The notes under the pieces: generated by a model
Seen by the model: only the letters and a program-made list of their open reading frames with translations
The model's database searches: none
What the model was told of the DNA's origin: nothing
Position numbers and translations under genes: made by a program
Part shown: piece after piece, positions 1 to 5,662 of the stretch
Layout: the number at the start of each line of letters is the position of its first letter
Position numbering within the stretch: position 1 is the first letter of the stretch
Assembly: GCA_021778815.1 (NCBI GenBank)
Contig: JAJYBW010000099.1
Span: 1 to 10,164, forward strand
Direction: 5' to 3'
Length of the DNA stretch: 10,164 nucleotides
Source: Acidobacteriota bacterium
GTDB taxonomy: Bacteria; Acidobacteriota; Terriglobia; Terriglobales; Acidobacteriaceae

Positions 1-807
1 CAGATAGACCTGGCGCAACATCAGGTCGGACATGTCGACGGCGTTGTAGTCGCGCCCGGCGATGGCGGCGCCGTAGGCGGCAAAATGCTTGACGCACGCA
101 GCCACGGAGTCAGGATTGCTGAGACTGGTTCCCTGGTAGCCTCGCACATAGGCGCGGGCCAGGGCGGAGCCGAGAAACGGACTTTCTCCCGAGCCTTCCA
201 CGATGCGGCCCCAGCGTGCATCGCGGGCGATATCCACCATGGGCGAAAAGACCCAGCGGATTCCATCGGCGCTGGCTTCCTGGGCAGCCATGCGGGCGGT
301 CGCTTCGACCAGTGCGGGATCGAAACTGGAGGCGAGTCCGAGCGGCACAGGAAAGACGGTTCTGTAGCCGTGGATCGAATCGAAGCCATACATCAAAGGA
401 ATATGGAGCCGGCTTTTCTCCACGGCGATGTGCTGAAGCTGATTTGCTTTTTTGGCGTCGACGACGTTCAGTAGCGCGCCCACCTGACCGGCGGCGATCA
501 TGTCGTCATAGCTCTGTCGCCCGGTTCCGGGCCCGGTAGGCGTGCCGATGGAGAACTGCACCAACTGGCCGACTTTCTCTTCCAGCGTCATCTTGTCCAG
601 CAATGCGTCTACTTTTTTATTCAACGCAGGGTCGGTCAATTGAGGATTGGGAACGAACGTGCTGGTGACATTTTGAGGCATGGCCGTTGAACTCGAGGAG
701 CGCCGGTGATGGAACTGGGCTTGACTTTGTGGTGAAGAGAATCCGAGTAGGAGGAGGATGGAGACGGCGGCAACGACAAACTTTGAATCGCTTCGGACCA
801 AGCTCAT
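1..807 (-). CDS. bglX: Secreted GH3 beta-glucosidase (BglX type), N-terminal part, 3' end beyond window
   Basis: Continuous reading frame of 269 codons running off the window start. It encodes a glycoside hydrolase family 3 enzyme that cleaves terminal beta-glucosyl residues from oligosaccharides, probably in the periplasm. Residues 1-30 form a signal peptide: a short charged start, the hydrophobic run VVAAVSILLLLGF, then SQAQ as a likely cleavage region. The TIM-barrel domain follows. MTLEEKVGQL opens it, then GFDSIHGYRTVFPVPLGLA with the substrate-binding Asp near 143, ARWGR, and KHFAAYG with Lys240-His241. The order and spacing match Escherichia coli BglX, including the YNxVDMS stretch. 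The catalytic nucleophile Asp (SDW motif) lies past the window edge, so activity cannot be judged. The ATG at 807 is preceded by AAAGGA four bases upstream; a nearer upstream ATG hits a stop at once. It is divergent from the BrkB-like gene. Identity is very likely; exact substrate is unknown. Confidence 0.93.
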   Translation of the reverse strand, partial: MSLVRSDSKFVVAAVSILLLLGFSSPQSQAQFHHRRSSSSTAMPQNVTSTFVPNPQLTDPALNKKVDALLDKMTLEEKVGQLVQFSIGTPTGPGTGRQSYDDMIAAGQVGALLNVVDAKKANQLQHIAVEKSRLHIPLMYGFDSIHGYRTVFPVPLGLASSFDPALVEATARMAAQEASADGIRWVFSPMVDIARDARWGRIVEGSGESPFLGSALARAYVRGYQGTSLSNPDSVAACVKHFAAYGAAIAGRDYNAVDMSDLMLRQVYL

Positions 808-921
808 AGCATCCTTTATGCTAGCAGTGAACGACGTGGTAGTCAGGCCTCATGCTATTCGAACAATTTCGGCGACCTACTCTTGGTAGGATGCCCAAAG
901 GGGCTTGCTTCACTATTTCGT

Positions 922-927
922 TATAGT
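922..927 (+). promoter_or_regulatory. Candidate -10 box for the BrkB-like gene, in the divergent intergenic region
   Basis: The 131-bp gap 808-938 separates the divergent genes. On the plus strand TATAGT at 922-927 matches five of six positions of a sigma-70 -10 box. No convincing -35 lies 16-18 bp upstream. The hexamer ends 11 bp before the ATG at 939, so a start of transcription at the usual distance would leave only a few untranslated bases. A 5-bp dyad (876-880 with 886-890, loop TCTTG) lies upstream and could be an operator, but it is short. I could not pick a convincing promoter for the minus-strand gene. Confidence 0.35.
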
Positions 928-938
928 CTTTTCCACGT

Positions 939-1799
939 ATGCGCCGCTGGCTGGTCCATCTACGAAGAACGGTCGTCCACAGTCTCAGCAATGATGTTCT
1001 GATGCTGGCGCGCGCAGGCGCTTACTCGGCGATTCTCTGCATCTTCCCTATTGTTTTGCTGACCGCGGCCGTCATCGCTGTATCTCCAGCAGCGGAGGTG
1101 GTGCGGGCAGAACTTCGAGCCATGCTGTACCAGATGTTTCCGCCTGATGTACCGCCGCTTGTGCTTGCATATTTTCAAGGACAGCACCGTTCGTTTCGGC
1201 TTTTGCTATCGGCTGCGACGGTGTTTCTGGTGGCTTCCAACAGCGTGATGACCACGTTGATGGAAGCGATGCGGCGGGCCTACAAAATTCCTGAAGGCGC
1301 GTGGAGCGTGCCCCGGCAAATTTTTATTGCGGTCGTGCTCACATTTTTGTCATTCCTGCCATTGGCCTTGGCGTCCATGTTCGTGGTGTTCGGCCACCAG
1401 ATTGAAAGCTGGATGCTGTATCAATCGCTCTATGACGTTCGCCCCTACGTGGTTGTGCTGGCGCGCATCGTGCGTTGGCTGTTAGCGCTGACCACCAGCG
1501 TGGCGGTGCTGGCGGTGATTTACCACATGGGCACGCCGCGCACGCAGTCGTGGCGCAAAATACTTCCCGGTTCCATTCTGGCGACGGCACTGTGGTTTCC
1601 TTCCACGCTGGCCTTCGGGTGGTATGTGACTCGGCACGCGCACTATCGACAGGTGTATGGCTCGCTGGGCGCAGGTGTCGCGCTGCTGGTTTGGCTGTAC
1701 ATCATCCTGGTGAGTGTGATGGTGGGAGCGGAGTTTAACGCGCAGGTTTTCCCGAAGCTGCAGAAGTCCGCTGTGCCGAACCGTGCGCCGAAACCGTAG
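939..1799 (+). CDS. BrkB/YihY-family inner-membrane protein
   Basis: 286-residue integral membrane protein of the YihY/BrkB family (Pfam Virul_fac_BrkB; formerly called RNase BN by mistake). The molecular function of the family is not firmly established. I see about six hydrophobic segments: roughly residues 28-49, 85-105, 127-150, 172-196, 209-230 and 240-264. The last carries the family hallmark YGSLGAGVALLVWLYIILV followed by GAEFNAQ. The N-terminal part (ARAGAYSAILCIFPIVLLT) matches the family's first helix. The tail is short and basic. Length is typical for the compact members. An in-frame TAG at 924-926 rules out an upstream start, so ATG 939 is the first possible start. No Shine-Dalgarno sequence precedes it, which fits a leaderless or near-leaderless mRNA. 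It lies 83 bp upstream of pyk on the same strand but probably has a separate promoter. Confidence 0.9.
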   Translation: MRRWLVHLRRTVVHSLSNDVLMLARAGAYSAILCIFPIVLLTAAVIAVSPAAEVVRAELRAMLYQMFPPDVPPLVLAYFQGQHRSFRLLLSAATVFLVASNSVMTTLMEAMRRAYKIPEGAWSVPRQIFIAVVLTFLSFLPLALASMFVVFGHQIESWMLYQSLYDVRPYVVVLARIVRWLLALTTSVAVLAVIYHMGTPRTQSWRKILPGSILATALWFPSTLAFGWYVTRHAHYRQVYGSLGAGVALLVWLYIILVSVMVGAEFNAQVFPKLQKSAVPNRAPKP

Positions 1800-1815
1800 C
1801 GTGCTGCCTCGTTCA

Positions 1816-1844
1816 TCGAACTCCAATATGCCACCGATTACAAT
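1816..1844 (+). promoter_or_regulatory. Candidate sigma-70 promoter for pyk
   Basis: In the 83-bp gap between the BrkB-like gene and pyk, TACAAT at 1839-1844 is a good -10 match. A weak -35, TCGAAC at 1816-1821 (three of six consensus bases), lies 17 bp upstream. This would give a leader of about 30 nt containing the GGAG ribosome binding site at 1874-1877. The -35 is poor, so the call depends mainly on the -10 and its position. Confidence 0.35.
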
Positions 1845-1882
1845 GGTAGGAGTCGAGCAAAATATCCTTTTATGGAGCATGA

Positions 1883-3436
1883 ATGCACTCTTCGCTCACT
1901 TCAGCGAGTTCCCCAGCGAGCGCACGGCGCGCAAAGATTGTCGCCACGATTGGACCTGCCAGTAATACAGAGACGGTGTTTCGCGGCCTGCTGCGCGCAG
2001 GAATGGATGTGGCGCGGTTAAATTTCTCGCACGGTACACACCCTGAAAAGGTAAAACTGATCCAGTTGATCCGCAGAGTGGCGGTGGAAGAGGGCAAGCA
2101 CATTTGCATTCTGGCGGATCTGCAGGGACCCAAGATCCGCACCGGGCGCTTGAAGAATCGCCTGCCCGTCTCACTGAAAACTGGCCAGCAATTAACCATT
2201 ACGCCGCGCGATATTCCAGGAACTTCGGCCGTGATTGCAACGACATTTTCAACGCTGGCGGAAAACCTGGAAGAAGGTTCGCGGCTTCTGTTATCGGATG
2301 GACTGATTGAGCTGCGAGTGCGGCGAATTCGCGGCACCGACGTCGCCTGCGAAGTGATCAATGGCGGACTCCTGGGGGAATACAAGGGAATCAATCTGCC
2401 GGGAATTGCGGTACGGGTGCCGTCCCTGACCCAAAAAGATGAGATCGATCTTGCGTTCGCCATCCAGCAGGATCTGGACATGGTCGCGGTCTCCTTTGTG
2501 CGCACGGCGGAAGATGTGCGACTGGTGCGACATCGCATCGCGGCGCTGGGCGCGGAAACCTGGATCATCGCCAAGCTGGAAAAGCCGCAGGCGATCGAGC
2601 ACCTGGAAAGCATTCTGGAAGTTGCCGATGGCGTGATGGTGGCGCGCGGCGATCTGGGCGTGGAAATGTCTCCCGAGAAAGTTCCGGCTATTCAGAAGCG
2701 CGTGATTCGACGTGCCGCGGAGTTGCGCAAGCCGGTGATCACTGCGACGCAGATGCTGGAGTCGATGATTGAAAATCCTCGGCCCACGCGTGCCGAGGCC
2801 AGCGACGTTGCCAACGCAATCTACGACGGCACCGATGCTGTGATGCTCTCCGCAGAGAGTGCGGCTGGGAAATATCCCATCGAGTCTGTCGCGATGATGG
2901 CCAAGATTGTCGCCGAAACTGAAATGCAGATTCGCAGCGAAGCGCAGCGATACCCGTATCACGTCAATCGCGGATTATCGATTCCGGAAACCATTTGCGA
3001 AGCCATGGCGCACGCTGCCGAAGAGCTGGATGTAGCGGCCATTGCTGTGTTTACTGAGACTGGAAACACAGCCCGCCTGCTCTCGAAGTATCATCCCGTC
3101 CCGCCGATTTTTGCATTGAGCAGCGTGGAAAAGACAATTCGCCGCATGTCCCTGTTATGGGGCGTGAACCCCTTGCAATGCCAGAAAATGCTGCACACGG
3201 ATCAGATGGTCGACACCGCCGAACGACTGCTGTCGGAGTCCGGAGATGTTCAATACGGGCAGATTCTGGGCATGGTAGCAGGTACGCGCACCAAGTCAGG
3301 ATCGACCAATTTTCTACGACTGCACACGGTAGGCGACAGCGAGCGGTTTTCGCGCAAGCAGTCAAATTCTTCCAGGCAGAAAAAGAAAAAAGCGAAGGTT
3401 TCCCGGCAGTCGGCTACGACAGTCCCGGCGACTTGA
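1883..3436 (+). CDS. pyk: Pyruvate kinase with basic C-terminal tail
   Basis: 517-residue pyruvate kinase, the cytosolic enzyme converting phosphoenolpyruvate and ADP to pyruvate and ATP in the last step of glycolysis. Visible motifs: KIVATIGPAS at 18-27; RLNFSHG with Arg45, Asn47, Ser49; DLQGPKIRTG at 79-88 before the B domain; IIAKLE with catalytic Lys231 and metal ligand Glu233; ARGDLGVE with Asp257; then the MLESMIENPRPTRAEASDV stretch and GTDAVMLSAESAAGKYP. The C-terminal domain follows (ETGNTARLLSKYHP). Residues 485-517 extend past the normal end as a Ser/Lys/Arg-rich tail including KKKK; this and a Ser/Ala-rich N-terminal extension account for the extra length over the usual 470-480. 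ATG 1883 has GGAG at 1874-1877, and an in-frame TGA immediately precedes it, so the start is certain. mutL follows after 124 bp. Confidence 0.97.
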   Translation: MHSSLTSASSPASARRAKIVATIGPASNTETVFRGLLRAGMDVARLNFSHGTHPEKVKLIQLIRRVAVEEGKHICILADLQGPKIRTGRLKNRLPVSLKTGQQLTITPRDIPGTSAVIATTFSTLAENLEEGSRLLLSDGLIELRVRRIRGTDVACEVINGGLLGEYKGINLPGIAVRVPSLTQKDEIDLAFAIQQDLDMVAVSFVRTAEDVRLVRHRIAALGAETWIIAKLEKPQAIEHLESILEVADGVMVARGDLGVEMSPEKVPAIQKRVIRRAAELRKPVITATQMLESMIENPRPTRAEASDVANAIYDGTDAVMLSAESAAGKYPIESVAMMAKIVAETEMQIRSEAQRYPYHVNRGLSIPETICEAMAHAAEELDVAAIAVFTETGNTARLLSKYHPVPPIFALSSVEKTIRRMSLLWGVNPLQCQKMLHTDQMVDTAERLLSESGDVQYGQILGMVAGTRTKSGSTNFLRLHTVGDSERFSRKQSNSSRQKKKKAKVSRQSATTVPAT

Positions 3437-3460
3437 GTTCTGACGGGGAGCACCTGACAT

Positions 3461-3492
3461 CCCACATCTCAACCGCGAGATGTAGGGCACCC
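3461..3492 (+). repeat. REP-like hairpin repeat, copy 1 (pyk-mutL gap)
   Basis: Two arms, CCCACATCTC (3461-3470) and GAGATGTAGG (3477-3486), pair with one mismatch around a 6-base loop, and the unit ends in GGGCACCC (3485-3492). A second copy of the same design sits at 4756-4787 in mutL, with 24 of 32 positions identical and paired changes in the stem. There is no T-tract, so a simple intrinsic terminator is unlikely, although it may stabilise the 3' end of the pyk mRNA. From memory, similar elements ending in GGGCACCC are scattered through Terriglobia genomes; a genome scan would be needed to show that here. Confidence 0.8.
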
Positions 3493-3545
3493 AGATTGCA
3501 GGCGAGAGCGTCCGCCGACCGCAAGCTCGAATTCCGCAAACGTCC

Positions 3546-3551
3546 TACAAT
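3546..3551 (+). promoter_or_regulatory. Candidate -10 box directly upstream of mutL
   Basis: TACAAT lies 9 bp before the mutL ATG at 3561, with no Shine-Dalgarno sequence between. No recognisable -35 is found 16-18 bp upstream. If used, transcription would begin about three bases before the start codon, giving a leaderless mRNA. The hexamer could equally be chance. Confidence 0.3.
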
Positions 3552-3560
3552 TGGTTCCTT

Positions 3561-5594
3561 ATGGGCTATATCCGCGTTCTTTCCGATCAGGTGGCGAACC
3601 AGATTGCTGCCGGAGAGGTGGTGGAGAGACCTGCGTCTGTGGTGAAGGAACTGCTGGAGAATTCGCTGGACGCCGGAGCGCAGCGGATTCGTATTGACGT
3701 GGAAGCGGGCGGGCGCAAGCTGATTCGCATTATCGACGACGGTCGCGGCATGATGCGCGATGATGCGCTGCTGGCCTTCGAGCGGCATGCGACATCAAAG
3801 ATTCATTCCAGCGACGATCTGCTGGAGCTGACGACGCTGGGATTTCGCGGGGAGGCGCTTCCGTCCATCGCATCGGTGGCGCGTGTACACCTCACCACTC
3901 GCTCCGCAGAAGAAGCTGTGGGCACCGAAGTTGAAATTGCGGGCGGGAAGATTTTGCGGGTCGCGGACTGCGGTATTCCGGCGGGCACAACGCTGGAGGT
4001 GCGCGACCTTTTCTTCAACACGCCGGCGCGGAAGAAATTTCTGAAGGCGGAGCAGACGGAGTTGTCGCATATCGCGGCGCTGGCAACGCATTATGCCCTG
4101 GCGAATCCGACCAAGCATTTTGAGCTGCATAGTGCTACCCATGCGCTGTTGGAAGCCCCGGCGGTACAGCAGGTTTCCGAACGCATCTTTCAGATTTTCG
4201 GCCGCGATGTGCTGGACCAACTGCTGCCGGTCGCGGCAGAGACGAACTTCGAGCGTGCCGGCATTCCGGAGCCGCCGCCGTGGAAGCGTCCGGCAGACTG
4301 GCAACCGCAACCCCCCGGCCCGCTGCGAATTCACGGTTTTGTGTCGCGGCCGCAATTGCAAAAGCTGAATCGCAATTCGATGTATGTCTTCGTGAATCAG
4401 CGGCTGATTCGCGATCGCGCGATTCTGCATGCGTTGACCGAGGCGTACCGCAATGTGATCCCGCCGACGTCGTTTCCCGTGGTGCTGCTGTTTCTGGAAA
4501 TGCCTCCGCAGGAGGTGGATGTGAATGTGCATCCTGCGAAGACGGAGGTGCGGTTTCGGCAACAGGCATTTGTGCATGATTTTGTTCGTGACGCGGTGCG
4601 TAACTCGATCATAAAAGCGCGTCCGGCCGCCAGTTTTCTGACGGCGTTGAGCGATCACGCGGCGATGACGCCGGCGTTGGTGCCTGGTCTGTCGCCGCTG
4701 CCGGGAGCGCCGGAGCCGGGGGATGGATCGACTGGCGAGCCTGACAGGACGGAAACCCAGGTCTCAGAGGCGAGACCTGGGGCACCCGGCTCTGGGGCAC
4801 CCGGCTCGATTGAGCCTGGAAGAGTTTCGCCTGAAGCCGCAGCGTTTCAGGATTCAGACGCACCACCGGTTGCCGACGATGCGGAACGATTTGAGCTGCA
4901 GCCTCCGCCTATTTCTCCGACTGCACAATCACTGCCGTTGTTGCCCGGTGGCCTCGCAATTACAGCGCCGCAAGTTGGGGAGGAGGAGGACATCACTCCG
5001 CCGACGCTGAATGGACTGGCTCGCCTGCGTCCGCTGGGTCAGCTGGAAGAGTCCTTCATCCTGGCCGTGAATGAAGAGGGTTTGTGGATCATCGACCAGC
5101 ATGTGGCGCATGAGCGCGTGCTGTTTGAGAAGATTGTTCGCGATCGCGACGTGGAGCAGGTGCAGCGCCAGCGATTGCTGATGCCGGTGTTGATCGACCT
5201 GAAGCCGGACCAGATGCCGCTGTTCGCCACGATTGCCGCGGAGCTGGAACGGAATGGATTTGAAGCCGAGCCATTCGGGCCGCGCACGCTGGCGGTGAAA
5301 GCCACGCCAGTGGGGCTGGTCGGGCGCGAACTGGAGCGCACGCTGGTCGAAGTGCTGGAGCAGACGGAGCGTGAGCAGCAGGCGCAAAATCTGGACACGC
5401 TGCGGCTGAGGATTGCTGCCTCGATCGCGTGCCACGCGGCCATCAAGATCCATACGCCGCTGGAGATGGGAAAGATGGAGTGGCTACTGGAAGAATTGGC
5501 GAAAACCGAACATCCCACCAGCTGTCCGCATGGGCGTCCCATCGTCCTACGGTATTCTTTAAAAGAGATTCAGCGCGCCTTTCAGCGCATCTAG
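3561..5594 (+). CDS. mutL: DNA mismatch repair protein MutL, endonuclease type
   Basis: 677-residue MutL, the GHKL ATPase that links mismatch recognition by MutS to strand incision. The N-terminal ATPase is complete: ELLENSLDAG with catalytic Glu33 and Asn34, DDGRGM at 59-64, GFRGEAL at 94-100, and VNVHPAKTEVRF in the transducer domain. The C-terminal domain (from about 488) carries endonuclease motifs: DQHVAHERVLFE at 512-523, fitting DQHA(X)2E(X)4E except Val for Ala; ACH at 623-625 where ACR is usual; CPHGRP at 655-660; and final FQR. So it should nick DNA itself, as in bacteria lacking MutH. The Pro/Gly/Glu-rich linker (about 355-485) is long; total length exceeds the usual 600-650, partly because a hairpin repeat and a 15-bp duplication lie in the reading frame at 399-416. 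Start MGYIRVLSDQVANQIAAGEVV matches the family, despite no Shine-Dalgarno sequence. No mutS is in the window. Confidence 0.97.
   Translation: MGYIRVLSDQVANQIAAGEVVERPASVVKELLENSLDAGAQRIRIDVEAGGRKLIRIIDDGRGMMRDDALLAFERHATSKIHSSDDLLELTTLGFRGEALPSIASVARVHLTTRSAEEAVGTEVEIAGGKILRVADCGIPAGTTLEVRDLFFNTPARKKFLKAEQTELSHIAALATHYALANPTKHFELHSATHALLEAPAVQQVSERIFQIFGRDVLDQLLPVAAETNFERAGIPEPPPWKRPADWQPQPPGPLRIHGFVSRPQLQKLNRNSMYVFVNQRLIRDRAILHALTEAYRNVIPPTSFPVVLLFLEMPPQEVDVNVHPAKTEVRFRQQAFVHDFVRDAVRNSIIKARPAASFLTALSDHAAMTPALVPGLSPLPGAPEPGDGSTGEPDRTETQVSEARPGAPGSGAPGSIEPGRVSPEAAAFQDSDAPPVADDAERFELQPPPISPTAQSLPLLPGGLAITAPQVGEEEDITPPTLNGLARLRPLGQLEESFILAVNEEGLWIIDQHVAHERVLFEKIVRDRDVEQVQRQRLLMPVLIDLKPDQMPLFATIAAELERNGFEAEPFGPRTLAVKATPVGLVGRELERTLVEVLEQTEREQQAQNLDTLRLRIAASIACHAAIKIHTPLEMGKMEWLLEELAKTEHPTSCPHGRPIVLRYSLKEIQRAFQRI
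4756..4787 (+). repeat. REP-like hairpin repeat, copy 2, inside the mutL reading frame
   Basis: A perfect 10-bp stem: CCCAGGTCTC (4756-4765) with GAGACCTGGG (4772-4781), 6-base loop, then GGGCACCC (4780-4787). It shares its layout and 24 of 32 bases with copy 1 at 3461-3492. The differences at stem positions 5-6 (CA versus GG) are matched on the other arm (TG versus CC), so base pairing is preserved. It is translated in frame as TQVSEARPGAP in the variable MutL linker, where an insertion would be tolerated. Confidence 0.82.
4778..4807 (+). repeat. 15-bp perfect tandem duplication in the mutL linker
   Basis: TGGGGCACCCGGCTC occurs twice head to tail (4778-4792, 4793-4807) and encodes GAPGS twice. 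It begins within the 3' end of the hairpin repeat. The unit is five codons long, so copy-number change keeps the frame. The second copy's last bases, GGCTC (4803-4807), also pair with GAGCC at 4812-4816 as a small hairpin with a 4-base loop. Confidence 0.9.
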
Positions 5595-5647
5595 CACGTA
5601 GCGATTCGTACCCATCAGCACCAGCGTTCGCGCCTGCCTGCAAACTT

Positions 5648-5658
5648 AGGAAGAAGGA
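5648..5658 (+). promoter_or_regulatory. Ribosome binding site supporting a TTG start at 5663
   Basis: The purine-rich stretch AGGAAGAAGGA contains AAGGA four bases, and AGGA eleven bases, upstream of TTG 5663. The same frame is open further upstream, but that part overlaps mutL and looks like out-of-frame mutL sequence. No in-frame ATG or GTG occurs between the mutL stop and the conserved region, so TTG is the best start. Confidence 0.65.
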
Positions 5659-5662
5659 CATA

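Noticed and set aside
85..539. Plus-strand frames opposite the GH3 gene
   Set aside because: Antisense shadows; the minus strand encodes clear GH3 motifs throughout.
3380..3392. A5-G-A6 tract near the pyk end as a programmed -1 frameshift site leading into a longer frame
   Set aside because: No exact A-AAA-AAG heptamer in register and no stimulatory stem at the usual distance; the extended frame looks like non-coding gap sequence.
4311..4316. C6 run in mutL as a phase-variation switch
   Set aside because: Six C residues are too short in this GC-rich context to support a contingency locus, although slippage is possible.
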